A stretch of DNA of 64,000 bases, from the NCBI RefSeq assembly GCF_042477335.2, contig NC_091250.1, positions 132,405,384-132,469,383 of the forward strand, given 5' to 3'. The position numbers and the translations under genes are program-made. This DNA is from Ovis canadensis (taxonomy: Eukaryota > Chordata > Mammalia > Artiodactyla > Bovidae). Shown piece by piece: positions 24,019-36,305 of this stretch (position 1 is the first letter of the stretch; each line of letters starts with the position of its first letter). Below the pieces are notes generated by a model. It had not been told where the DNA came from. It saw nothing but the letters and a program-made list of their open reading frames with translations, and did no database searches.

Positions 24019-27000
24019 GGACCGAAAGCAGCAGCTCTCCTAGGCTCCCCCAGAGCCACCTGGCCCAGTGCTGGGCCCAGAGCCTCAGGGTGGAAGGCAC
24101 CCCACTCAGCCCAGGGCGAGATGATACCAGGGGAACTCAATGAGGACACAGCGGCCAGGAAGTGCATGCTTGGTGGGGGCCAAGGAGAGAGATGGGCCCC
24201 ACAGCTCCTTGCAGGAACCAAGGCCGGAGGCTTCAGATCAGCCATGAAACAGGCTCGTCGTGGGGACAGTTCCTGTTGGCCAGTGCCAGGCCAGGGCAGT
24301 GCACGAGCCCTCCACGCTGGGAACCACCTGCCGGGGCATCCCATGCTAGACCAAGGGGGACGCTGGCCTTGATGCCAGTAGCGTCCGTTGCTTCTCTGAT
24401 CTCTTTAGGCTATCTCGTGCCTCGGTAGGCTCCCCCGGGCCACAGGACCCACACGGCTCCTGGGTACCTCGCAGCATCGCCACAGGTCAGGGAGTCAGGG
24501 TCCGGGGCGTGAGGTGCGACCCTCACCTCGGGTCCTCTTCGAGCTCCTCTGGGTGGGGGGGTGGTCTCTGGACCAGTCACCCACCCAGGAACCTGGCTCA
24601 CCATCCGTCCAGCAAGGTTTTGGCTTCCTGCCTACCCTGCCACAGGCCGGAACCATTAAGGCCAAGTCCACACCACAGGGCCCATCCCACCTCCTTCTCT
24701 CTTCAGCACAGCTTTAACCCATTTATTTTTATCCTGTTATCCCTAATGCTAATATTTTTCATACTTTTTTTTCCCACTCTTTGATGTTGTCGGTTAACTC
24801 TCTTGAAGAGTGCTTTATTTTGTTGCCTCGCTTCCTTCTGGGGGTCCACCTTGTATTCCTCAGCCAATGTTTAGGTTGGGCCCTCTCACTGGCTTCTTCC
24901 CGGGGTCCCTCACAGGCTGGGAGAGGGGAGCAGCTCATGATGGGGCAGGCGACAGCCACTGCCGGGCTGGGTCTCTGCCCGGGACCGAGGCAGAGAGACA
25001 GCCAACATGTTCAGACGGAGGGAGCCAGAGAGGGAAGGGAGAGGCTGAAGAGGGAAGGAAGAGCCGGCCAGGACCCCGGGGCGGAGGCTGGGGAACCGAG
25101 AGTGCTGGTCCCCCCGGCCCAGGAACCCTGGGCTGGGCGAGGAGCGGATGACTCACCGCTGGCCTCCCTCTAAGCCCCTTGGCCTGGGCCAGCGGGGGGC
25201 CTGGCTGGCCGGGCGGTTCCCAGGAGCGCTGACACTGCCCCATTGTTCGGAGGCCCAGCTCGGGGAGGGTCTGGCCGGGGGCCCGGGTTGGCGGGAAAGG
25301 GGCCCGGTCCCTGCCCCTCCCCCTCCAGCAGCCTTGACAGACAGGACAGGAGGGTGCAGGGGCGAGGAGGGGGGTCTCCCTCCTGCACACTGTCCCTCCC
25401 CAAGCCAGGGATCCTGCGGGATCCTGGACGCTAGCCCCTCACTCCGAGCGCGGTCCCAGCCACAGCTGGCAGGCGAGTCTCGGGTTCAAGGCCCTCGCCC
25501 TGCTGGTGCTCCAGCAGGACGGCCTGCCCTGACCACCGCCCGCTGTCCCCACCCTGCGGTCAGGTCACCCTAGGACATCCTGAAGGCCCAGTCAGGCCAG
25601 GGAACAGCGCCCTCAGGGGACCTCAGGGCTGGAGGAGCAGGCCTCTGTTCCCTGGGGACTCCAGACTTTGCCCTGCCTCGCAGGGTGGGCAGCTCCAGGC
25701 AAGGCCCCCAGCCACCACAGCCTTGGGCAACGTGGCCTGAGCTCTCTGTCCAGCGACAACCCCCCCAACCCCTACCGCGGGTCCAGCAGCCCTGGAGAGC
25801 CTCCTCAGACCCCCACAGGCCAAGTGCCCGTCCAGCCCTGTTGTCTGCCTGCAGGGCCACCACGCACGAGACAAACACTCTCCTCCAACCCTCGGCCTAA
25901 CTGAGGCTCCCAGAGGTGAGGTGGCTCCTGACGGTCAGCAGAGCTCCCGAGGGCCGGCCCCGAGCCTCCTCATGGCTGGGGACCTGCCACCGCCTGGGGC
26001 AGCCTGTCCTGGGTGAAGGAGGGGCATGGCTCCGTGGCGCCACAGGGACACCCTCTCCCTCCCTGGGGAGACAGCCACGGGGGTCACTCCTCTGTGGCCA
26101 GAAGAGCCAGCAGAGAGGACTGGGCAGTGGCGGGGGGCGGTGCTCCCCCAGGCCCAGGCCCACCACATCCGCTTCCCCTGGCCCCGGGGCCTCTCAGTGT
26201 GGGTCACCGACTCACCCGGGTCCACCAGACGTCCGCCCCCACCGCACACCGAGCTCTCCTGTGCGTCCTGCTTTTGCCCAGGCCTCCTTACGGCCCCTGC
26301 CGCAGCGGGGGTACTTGTGCGTGTGTGGGAGGGAGGTCTCAAGACCCAGAGTGAGCTCTGCAGACACAGAGCAGCCCTGGGCCTGGCTCTTCCTGCCTGC
26401 GTCTTCCTGCCCCCACCCCACAAAGGCTCTACCTCAGGTGCCCCAGTGACACCTCCTACGTGGTTCTCAGGGACTGCCCACTGCGAGGACGGTGCCTGCG
26501 CCCTCCCCACAGGCAGCCCTGAGCCCGGCCCTGGGGAGGGGCCCCGGGGGTCCTCCGGGCAGCGGGTGAATCAGTGTGGAGACCGCCAGCGTGCGGCTGC
26601 CCCGCCTGCTTCCCAAGGCCTTGGCCCGGAACAGCTGCCCGTGGGTGCCCGGCTGCTAGGGAACCTCGGGCCCGGGGCAGGGCCTGCGAGGGTGGGGGGT
26701 GAGTGGGTGTCTCTTTCTCAATCCTCTTCCTTCCCCAGCGGGCCCAGCCACTGCTGACCACAGCGCTTCACCCTCCTGCTCACATTCTCAAGACGACAGA
26801 CGGCTGGTCTCGGAGAGCTCGCGTCCCTGCTGGCAAAGCTCCACAGGCCCGTGCCAGGAACCCCAGGACGGCCGGGGAGCTCGGGGAGGGCCTCCATCCC
26901 TTGCTCCAATTTTGTACAAGTGGACGCCACAGTCAGCGGAACTGAGGCCCCAGGGGGGCCAGAACCGGGCCTGCAGCCGGCCTGGGGCTCTCCCTCACCC

Positions 27001-30000
27001 TGCCCCCAGCTCGGGGACGCCTCCTCTGCGCCTGCAGCTCAGGGTCTGGAGCCAGATGAGGTGGGGTCCCGGGTCTCCCACCCCCATCCCCGGGCAGCTC
27101 CCGTGAGGCCAGGAGCCAGGAGGCGGTGCCCAGTCCTGGAGCCTGCCAGGCAGCAAAGTGTCAGGCCAGGGTCCCCCGGAGTGGGGGGGATTCTAGAGAA
27201 GTCAGGAGGTAGGGGGTTGGGGTAAGGGGCTCGTGGAGTGTAGCACATCACACACAGGCTCCCGAGACAGGGCGGGGTACACGGTGGTGACCCCTCCCAC
27301 TGCAGGCTGAGGCTCTCCCCGCAGGCGCCCTGGGCTCCGACAACAGCTGGGTGGGCCACCAGGGAGGCCGGGGGGGGGGGGGGCTGGCCATGGACCGCGG
27401 GGTTCCTGGGCCCCTCTACCACGTCGAGCTCACAGCACGGATCCCACCCAGCCTCCGACGGCCGCCCTACACTCCCAGCACCTTCGAGCCTCTCGTCCTG
27501 TGCGGAGGAGCGGGGGCACAGCCACTCCCTCTCTGCCCACCGCGGCCAAACCCGCCAGGGAATCACAGACCTGCCAGCCAGGGCCCCGCCCCCAGCCCGG
27601 TGGCTGCCTGGTCATCAGGGGACCCGGTGGCTCAGTGCCAGCTGCTTGCACCCCTGGGAAAAAGGTCTTCCTTTTCTGACCTCAAACAGGAGGAGAGGAA
27701 GCAGTTGGAGTGAGGGAGGAGGGGGCAGGGTGAGTCTCCTGGCTCGCCTCCTTCCCCTGCACCTGTCCACGCAGGGTTCCTGGGTCCGGTGATCTGGATC
27801 CTTCTCCACCACTCTCCTACAGGGCCCCGTCTCGGGGGCTGGCTCTCTGGGACACAAAGACCAGGTCCCCCTATGGCTGGTAGCTCAGGGGAGCTCACCC
27901 TGACCCCAACGCTGGTCCCAATGTATGTCTCCAGGGAGGGACAGCCACAGAAAAAAGAACGCCTTTCACTTAGGGCGGGGGGCCCCGATCCCTCACCTCA
28001 GTCTCCCGGTGTGAACCCCCAGGGGGGACCCTGCATCCAGGCGGCTCGAGTGGTGACAGCGGAGGGCACAGGAGCTGGAGCCCAGAGCCAGAGGCTGAGG
28101 TGGAAATGCAGAGGGGCCCCAGCAAGACCCCCGCACCACTGCCTGCTGTGATCCGATTGGCAGCTTCACCGCCCAGCAGCACAGGCCTCTCGGGTGACGG
28201 GGCACCCGTGTCTCTGATGCCCAGCAGGAGCTACACATGCCCGGGCTGCAGGCCTGCTCTGCCGGGGACTTCCCTCCTCTGCGGCAGGTCCACGGGGGCA
28301 TTGCTGAGCATGGGCACTCAAGCGGGGCCCTGTCCTTCGCCAGGAGCGGACTGAGCAGGAAAGGCAGACAGGGGAACACGGAGAGCAGCGCACGGGCTGC
28401 GGGCCTGCACCCAGCTCTGGGAGGTAGGGGCCAGGGTGGCAGCAGTGGGGGCCCCCAGACGGGCCGAGCTGCTCCCAATCCACGCCTGGCCCAGGGCCGG
28501 GCTGGGTACACAGGGCGCCCAGCATGAATGGGAGGCCCGGGGGACAGCGGCTTTCCGAGGGGGGCCCACCCCGCCCCTGCCCTCCTGCCCCAGGGTTAGG
28601 ACTCGGAGTGGGGTGGCATAGCATCCCAGCCAGGGCCCTCGGGGGACTGTGGTTGCCACCCTGGCTCCTCAGGCTTCGGGGTCAAGCCAGGGTCTACCCT
28701 GGCATCGCAGGCCCTGAGGTCAGCCCCTGACCTCCCGTCACCTTGCTGGGGGGCGGGCAGCCAGCAGTGAGGGGCAGGGGTTAGGCTGGCTCCTCCCCGG
28801 CTGGGGGCAGTGGGCAGGGGCCACCGCGGAGGTCTCTAATGCCGAAGAGGAGCGAGGCTGGATTACGACACGGAGTGGGGGAGACTGGGAGGCGGTGGAT
28901 GGGCGCCCCCCCCCCCATGGAGCTGCAGCGTCTGCCCAGGGCCGGGGGGCGGGGGAGGCCCCAGCCTGGGTCTGGGCCACATCTCCCAGGGCAGGCTCCT
29001 CTGCAGCGTCTCACTTGAGTTCCCCAGGACTCCCGGAGTTAGAACTGCTTTCCCTCCCTTCCCCCAGGAAGTAGCTCAAGTCCAGAGAGGCACTCAGACA
29101 GGACAAGCACACGCTGCTGCTCCACGCCCTCCTCCTCTGCCTCCTGGGAGGAGCCATGCTGGCTTGGAGAAGCCGCCTCAGGGAGGTCTTCCCCAGGGCT
29201 GGCTCAGCCCCTGGCTGCGGGGGGAGCCCACCCTGGTCCCAGCACTCAGGGCGGTTACCCGTCAGCCTGGAGACCCGCCCTCCCTCTGCAGGCTCCAGCA
29301 GGCAAGACACCCACACCCCACCCGGCGGCCTGGGACGGGCGTGCTTAGCAGTGCGCCGCCCCAACCCTGGGCTCAGCCAGAACACAATAAACATCTGATT
29401 CACAAGGAAGCAAAGGGCACTTCTCGGAATCGGAACGTGGCCTCAGCGGAAGAGGTATGGACACCACGAGGGTGCCCTGCCAACCCCTCAGGCCATCACC
29501 TTGGTGACAGGGCCCACACCTTTCTAGGGCAAGGAGCGCTGGGTCCCACTGTGGCTAGCCCACAGGGGCCAAGGATCAGTGAGGCCTGGGGCCAGGGGTG
29601 AGAGAAGCGCCAGGTCTCAACGTGGTTCCTGACGTGGGGGGATGGGCAGGGGTCAACCTATAGGTGGCCCCAGAGCCAGAAGCTCAGAATCTCTGCTGTC
29701 CAGGGAGAAGGGGGACGGTGGGGAGACTCAAGTCCCGTGGGGCCCCCTCCCCACATCTGAGCACTTCACTCCCATGGCACCTGGAGTTGGCAGGCAGCTC
29801 AGGAGCCCGGCCCCCGAGCCCTAGTCCATCCGTGTGGCCCAGAGCTGGGGCCTTCTAGCACCCAAGTCATGAAGTGTCATTCACAAAGGAGGCGCAGGTC
29901 TCCTGGCCGCGCCAGGAGGCAGCCCCATTTCTCCTGGCATCGTCCTGCCTGCCCTCTGAGGCAGGCCCAGCGTGGGGAGCAGGGTGGCCAGGCAGAGCGG

Positions 30001-30780
30001 CACTGCTGGGCCTGCCTGTCTGAAGCTAGAGTCCAGAACACTCCCCACCCCTCAGCCCCCGCCTCTGGGGCTTAGGCGGCCCACATGTGAGACTGTCACC
30101 ACCCTTGGACGACTGGTCAGGGCCACTGGAGAGTCAGAGGCCTTCTGACGACAGGCCACCTGCCTGTGGGTAGGATTTCAGAGTGTTGACCACCCCTCTA
30201 CCTGCCCCCCGGGCCCCTCTGCACGGTCATCCACCCCCTCATCCATACTCTCACCACATCCGACACACACCAGCCGCTCCGGTCAAACTGGTCTGCCACC
30301 CCCAGCACTACCAGCCTCTGGCTCGGTCTGTTCCTACCTTCACGGCTGCCCTCGTGGCTCAGACAGTCATCCTTCTGACGGCAAATACTTCCTTCACCGG
30401 CCACCTGCCACTCACCTCCCTTGGCCAGGCTGCCTGGCGCTGCCTAGAGAATCACGTATGTACGTGCCCAGGCCTTACTGAGGCCACCTAACGAGCCAGC
30501 CAATAAGGGGAGAGCAGGGCCTGCCAGTCATTGACCCTCGCAGTCTCCAGTAGAGCATCAAGGACGGGAACCAGGAGGACCCACATGGCTCCCTGATCCT
30601 GGCCACTCCTAAGAGACTTGGGCCTTTGCCACTAGACCCAAGCAGCAGGGACCTAGAGCCTGCCCTTTGCCCTCCGCCTCTCCAGGCCCCGCCCCTCCCA
30701 AGCAGCCACTGCCCGGCTATCCCTGCCCTCTAGCCCCGAGGGCTTCGGACAGCACCCTCACTGGCCCACAGTTGCTGGAC
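24019..30780. other. SH3BP2 first-intron DNA, no gene recognised
   Basis: GC-rich sequence with homopolymer runs (poly-G at about 27371-27383, poly-C at about 28905-28917), an AT-rich patch at 24710-24860, and a possible L2-like tract at 30200-30480. No exon-like block with plausible splice sites and no known protein family was found. Confidence 0.5.
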
Positions 30781-30784
30781 ACCA

Positions 30785-30945
30785 ACCATGTGCCACCACC
30801 AGCTCCTGGACCTTCACAGCCACCTGTGCAGTAGAAAGCGGTTCACTACCTGCCTTTTGCAGACGAGGAAACCGAGGCTCAGCAGGTTGAAGCCTCCTGG
30901 CCAAGACCACACAGCTGGTAAAGAGTGGCAGCCGGATTGCCAGAA
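30785..30945 (+). mobile_element. MIR SINE fragment
   Basis: Diverged MIR: ACCAACCATGTGCCACCACC..TTTTGCAGACGAGGAAACCG and AGGCTCAGCAGGTTGAAG.. then CACACAGCTGGTAAAGAGTG. Confidence 0.6.
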
Positions 30946-32099
30946 AGGACCCAGCCCCTCTGTGTGTCTCTCTGTGCCCCCCAGGCCTCCCACATGCAGG
31001 CCTGCAAGCTTGCGGGGTTCCATGTTGGGGGACGGACATTGGGGGCTGACTCAGCACCTCACTTTCTTCTGTCCACGTGAACAGAAAGGGCCAAGGGAGG
31101 TTTGGAGTCGCCTACCCGCCTATCTCTCCCAAGCTGGCCTCCTTGGTGGGCTCCTCCCTGACTCTGCAGGCCTGAGGGGCTCCCCAAAAAGGGCAGACCC
31201 TCTGTCAGTGCCCCTTTTTCCAGATGGCTAACAGGGGTCAGTACGGGCCATCTACTCCTCTGGCCAGGGTGCGCCCCAACACAGGGCACAGAGCCAACTA
31301 ATAGAGTGGAACGGAGGGGAATTTGACAGAGCTCTCATCCTGGAGCCCCCATGCTGGCCCCCGGCCCGCCTGCAGTGCTGGACACGGTGGGATGAGAGCC
31401 AGGAGGTAACGGATCCCAGCCCCCTCCTCGAGTCTCAGGAGCCTGGGCCACTCATTCACTGCAGGGCTAAACATAATTCTAGAAACCTACCCTGTCTCCA
31501 GGACTTGCCCTGCCCCCTTGGCTGTCAGACTGTCCTGAAAAACTTCTACACATTTTATCATCTTCATCACAGCAGATAACATTTCCTGAGCCCCCTTTTT
31601 GCTGGGGCCTGGTTCCAGCCTCATTAGCAAGATCACATGCCCCTTGTCCATACAGAGCTCTTGTCTGAGGCCAGGGCCCTTTAGGAGTGTCTCTTTACTC
31701 AGCATGGCCACCTGGCCAGCTGGCACAGACGTCACGGGTGTTGACAGATGGGCAAACTGAGGCAGAGAGAGAGGATGTGAGGCACTGGGGCTCCAACAGG
31801 ATGGAAGGAGTGGGCTCCGGGCCTGCACGCTGCTGCAGGGCCCAGGCCCAGCAACACCTCCGGTGGGAGCCACTGCCAACACTTCACCAGGGGCAGGCGA
31901 GGCCCAGAGCAGCAGGAGAGAGCCGGGCTGCTGGGAGGGGCCTGGCCCACATGTGGAAGGAAGGCTGTCCTCAACCCCCGCTCTCTGACACTCGCTGTTC
32001 CCCAGAATACAACTCGCAGACACCCCCAGAGCCACGGGGCTATCAGTCACTCACACTTCAGTGTGAGTCAGCTCCAGCGGGCAGCTTTTCTCCACTCTG
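30946..32099. other. Intronic DNA next to the distal SH3BP2 promoter
   Basis: Mostly unique sequence with a second short MIR-like tract (GACAGATGGGCAAACTGAGGC at about 31744). No exon evidence. Confidence 0.5.
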
Positions 32100-32960
32100 C
32101 GCTGCGCGGGCCAAGGGAACGAAAAGTTCGTAAACTCGCCGCCCGGGGCCCTCAGAAGCCGAGTCTGGTGGCTCCTGTAATAGGGACCTGCGGCGGTCCG
32201 CGAACCCCTGGGGTCTGAGGAAGCGGGGGCCCAGAGGAACGAGGGTGACGCGGAGCAGACGCGACGCCCCGGCCCCCGCTCCTAGGCCTCCAGAGTGCAC
32301 CCTGCGCACCCCGAACTCGCGCGCTTCCTCGGGGAGCGTGGCGCCGGCCGCCGGGCCTGGCGCGCGCTGGAACTGACCGGCCCCCGCCCGCTCTCTGGCG
32401 AGAACCCCGGTCCCGGAGTCTCCAGCCAGCCCGGGAGACGCGATCGCGCCCCGCCCGCCTGCGCCCCGCCGCCGTGCCTTACCTGCCGAGGCTCTGCTCC
32501 CAGCCCGCGGGCCCTGCGTGCCTGCGGCGGCTCCCGGCTCGGCCGCCAGGAGCTCCCGCCCGCCGGGCAGGCAGCCACGAGCCGGGTCCGGCCAGGAACT
32601 CTGCCCGCCCCTTCTATCTGGCCCCGCCCCGGGCCCCGCCCCGCCCCCTCAGGCTCCTCGCCCGGTCCCTGTCCTCTCGGCCCCGCCCCTTCTGTCTGGC
32701 CCCGCCCCGGCGCGTGCCCGCCCCTTCGACATGGCCCCGCCCATGACTCGTGCCCCTTTGATCTGGCCCCGCCCCGTCCCTGTCCTCCAGGCCCCGCCCC
32801 TCTACCTGGTCCTACCCTCACCCAGCGCCACCTCCCCAGACTCCGGGCAGGTCTACGGCCCGCCTTCACTCCCCTCCCCGCGATCTCGGCCCCGCCTCCG
32901 CTGGCTCTCCGGGCCCACCCCACCGACTCCTTTTGCCGTCTGGAGGTCTCCGCGCGCAGC
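32100..32960 (-). promoter_or_regulatory. CpG island / distal SH3BP2 promoter with GC-box array
   Basis: CpG-rich island. Upstream of the candidate first exon (plus 32610-32810) there are about nine GGCCCCGCCC-like GC boxes spaced roughly every 15-45 bp, interleaved with CTGTC/TCTGGCC spacers that look like a degenerate tandem repeat. Sp1/KLF binding is the usual reading of such boxes. No TATA box is apparent. Confidence 0.65.
32483..32640 (-). other. SH3BP2: Probable distal non-coding first exon of SH3BP2
   Basis: Inside a CpG island, minus strand, the sequence CTCGGCAG is followed by a good donor, GTAAGG (GT at 32482-32481). Spliced to exon 2 at 7190, it would supply a 5' UTR for the standard 3BP2 start codon. 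The 5' end is not visible and 32640 is a nominal limit. The placement, about 25 kb upstream of exon 2 with a canonical donor in a CpG island, fits the known long first intron of SH3BP2. A separate non-coding transcript is the alternative. Confidence 0.55.
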
Positions 32961-35900
32961 TAGCGGGTCTCGGGGTTCAAGGTTGGGTGCAGGGTTTGGG
33001 TCAGGACCTCAGAGCCCGGGAAACCCCCATCTTTCCCCACTTCTGGTCCCGAGGCGAGAAGGCTGTGGGGTTGGCTGCGGGTGTGGACGCCATCCCCACA
33101 CCTCACACAACAGATGCGCAGTAAATGCACGTGTGTGTCCTGCCCAGGGGCCCCTCATGGCTCCACTGGGGACGGCGCTGCCCCCTCCCCCGAACCCACT
33201 GATCCTGATCCTGCAGGAGGAGGGGCAGGGCCCTGTCATGATCCCCTACCCCCCACCCCCCTCACCCACCAGGCAGAAAAGGGCTTGCTGGGAACCGAAC
33301 CTCTGGAATCTTGCCCTTGTTCCAGAAGAGTCTCGAAGGGCACTTTTTAGCCACTTCCAAGCCGGGACACAGATCTTGTAGCGGGTCTGGACTCCCAGGA
33401 TCCAGGGGTCTTGTTCCAGGATTGGGAGGCCCAGAAAACAGTAAATGTACTTCATGTTTTACCTCCTGGGAGGCTCCCAAGCAAGGCCCTTCCCCACAAC
33501 CACCAGGGTACAGGAGACACAAACCCAGTTTCAGACTAAGTTTACCCTGTTTAAGGGGAGAGGGCCTAGGCGAAAGGGGGCTTGTCAGATCTTGTAGGGA
33601 AAGGGGTTTTCTGGGAGGAGATGACTTCCTGAGAGGAGCCCCAAGGGGCAGTATAGGGTGTAGAGAGAGAGTGAATGTGTTCTTAGGAGAAGGAGCAAGG
33701 CCAGCAGGCTTAGGGGGGCTAGAGCCTTCCCAGGCAGGGCAGGGGTTCATGGCTCAGACACAATGAGGTGGAGTGGGTGGGGTCCCTGGTCCCAGAGCTT
33801 AGGAAATTGTGGGCAGGGGAAGGACAGGGCCTGGCCAGGGGCTAAAGGGACTGGAGCGGAGAACAGAAGGCCAGCCTGCAGAGGCTGAACCCTGTCCACA
33901 GGGGAGGCCCGGGCCTGCCCCTCTGTGCTGCGCTGGGCACCAAGGGCCAGTGTCCAGCAAGGCAGCCATGGCAGGGGCTGGGCCAGATACTCCGAACCAG
34001 GCAGGGCGGGGGACAGCCAGGCACTGGATGTGGTCATGCTGAGGCTGAGGTCCCTAGGAGCCTGGAGGAGGCATACCCAGGCTGTGGGGGTGCGCAGAGC
34101 TGGCAGCTGGACAGAACGTGGGCCTGTCAGTGTCCACTTGTTCCGGAGCAGCAAACGGGTCCCGGGCCCCAGGAAGACCGACCTTGGCTGCAGAGCACGC
34201 TCAGAGTCAGAGGAGATAACTGAGTGGAGGGAAGTGGGAAAGGCCGGAACCAAGGGGCTGTGCCCACTGGGGAAAGACCAGGACCGAGGGGGGCACTGGA
34301 GAAGGACATACCCCCAAGAGGAGCAGCTGGAGGCAGGGGGAGTGTCCAGTCAGCAGGGCCTCAGTTTCTTCTGTGAGACGAGGAGGGGCCCGTCTGCTGG
34401 AGAGGTGGCCAGGGAGTTCTGGTGGAAGATGGGAGCAAGCAGAGCTTCCCACACCCTAGCCCTTCAGGACCCAGGGTTGACAGACACTCGCTCAGCCTGG
34501 CCCACCCTCAGGGCTGGACTCGGGCCCCAAAGACCCTGCTTGCCTGTCCGTCCTGGCCCAGAGAGGCTGCCATGGAAGTGGCCGGGCTCACCGCTAGCAC
34601 CCCACGTGGTCCCTCACTCCTGGAACAGGGCTTTCGGTGGAAGAGGCGGGGGAGTCCCTGACAGAGTGCTCACTGTGTCGAGGCTGGACGCACGTGCTCC
34701 CTGGTGCCTGGTCCAGCAGACCCTGCACGGGGAACCCTGGGTACCCGAGATGCTGCTGGGAATTCCGCAGCCTGTGGCCCATGGGAGGGAAGAGGGACAC
34801 ACGAGCAGACTCCACCGTGCCGCCGTGTCTCGGGGCGGTTGGCCGGGGAGGGGAACAGAGCCTGGGACAGTGGAGCGAAGCCGGACGTCAGTGGCTCCAG
34901 CCAGAACCCGGTCACAGCGCAGGGCAGGTGGGGGCTGGCTTCAGATGCCAAGCTCCAGGGAGACAGGGCAGACCAGGACGAAGAGGCCTCCCTGTCAGCG
35001 TCACTGCAGACAGCGTGGACGGACCAGGTGCCCCAGAGGGTTAGCACCCAACGATGCAAGTCCACTTCAAATGGGAATGCAAGCCCAGCTGCCTCTTGGA
35101 GAGAACCCGACAAGTCACATCGTCTGGTTCTTGCCCACCTCCCCAGCCCAGCCTCAGCCCCCGTGTGGGGAGGAGACCCTGGTTAGGACGTGGGGGCAGC
35201 TCGGTGCAGTCTGTCAAGTCAGGAACTGCAGACTACGGGGGGCAGAGGCAAGGAGAGCTAGGCACCCAGGGGTTCCCACTGGAGCTGGCAGGTCTGGTGT
35301 GGGTGAGGAGGAGGGTCTCATCTCTGGGGGAGGGCGTGCAGGCAGGTGAGCAGAGGTGAGGCAAGGACCCCTGGCTGAGGTGTGGAGGGTCTCTGCAGAG
35401 CAAGTCCAGCCTAAAGGCACACAGGTGACCCTTGAACCAGATTCTCGGGACAATGGCCCAAGAGCTGGACCTGCCACCTGCCACGCCCACCACTAGGGTA
35501 CTGAGTTGCTGGGCAGTGCCAGAGCCCAGCACATTCAGAGGTGGCTGGGGGTGGGGAGACAGGACCCTGCTAAGACCCTGATGGGAAGGGCGCGGACCGT
35601 TGCCAGTCTAGGGCTCTTCACCTTCCCAAAAGCCCTGGGTTGTACATAGCACCCGGTGAGCCCCGAGCAGGCCCAGAGTCACCGCTGGCTTCTGTGCCGA
35701 CTGCACACCCAGGCTCAGGGCCCACGGCCCACCCACCGGCTCTCCCTGGTGCCTCTAAACATAACAGGCTTAACAGATCTGTAAGCACCTCATTTCCCAG
35801 CTTCTCCTCAGTGACCGCTGAGCCATGCTGGCCAGCCGTCTGTCTGGCAGTCCTGGCAGCTCTATCTGCAAAGTGCACCCTGAATCCTGCCCCTTGCCCT
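32961..35900. other. Intergenic DNA upstream of SH3BP2, nothing recognised
   Basis: GC-rich, largely repeat-free sequence upstream of the distal promoter. A plus-strand open frame of 474 codons (33925-35349) has no recognisable domain, low complexity and overlapping frames, so I do not call it a gene. Confidence 0.5.
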
Positions 35901-36305
35901 CCCCTCATCTTCCCGGCCCCTGCCTGGCAGTGTCTGCGGTCACACCAGCAGCATGTAACCCCATGTCCGCTCATGCCACCTCTCCATGCTGGACCCTGAG
36001 CCCTCCCCAGGGGCACACGCCCATACCGTTTTGCCCTTCCCTCACTGTTTCCCACTCGAGGCACGGCCCGTCTCAGGGCCTCTGGGCTTCCTGCTACCTA
36101 CTCCTGGATTGCTGTGACCCCAGACTCCTGTGTTTCCCTATCATGCCCTTAGACACCCCTCACTTCTGTGAGGCTGTTCTCCGCCCTCCTGCCCCTCCCC
36201 CCCACCCCGCTTTGTACCCACGCATCTTTGTACTTGCTGTGGCTGCGTCCCCAGGGCACTGGTACCTTTCGGGCACGGAATAGATGCTCGCTAAGAGGCT
36301 GGTGA
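35900..36305 (+). mobile_element. Probable L2 3' fragment
   Basis: The composition and the end ..GGGCACGGAATAGATGCTCG resemble the L2 3' terminus (..TAGTAGGTGCTCAATAAAT-type end). Strongly diverged. Confidence 0.4.

Noticed and set aside
33925-35349. 474-codon plus-strand open frame upstream of SH3BP2
   Set aside because: No domain, no recognisable family, unlike any neighbour in the conserved gene order, and no plausible splice structure. Treated as chance in GC-rich DNA.
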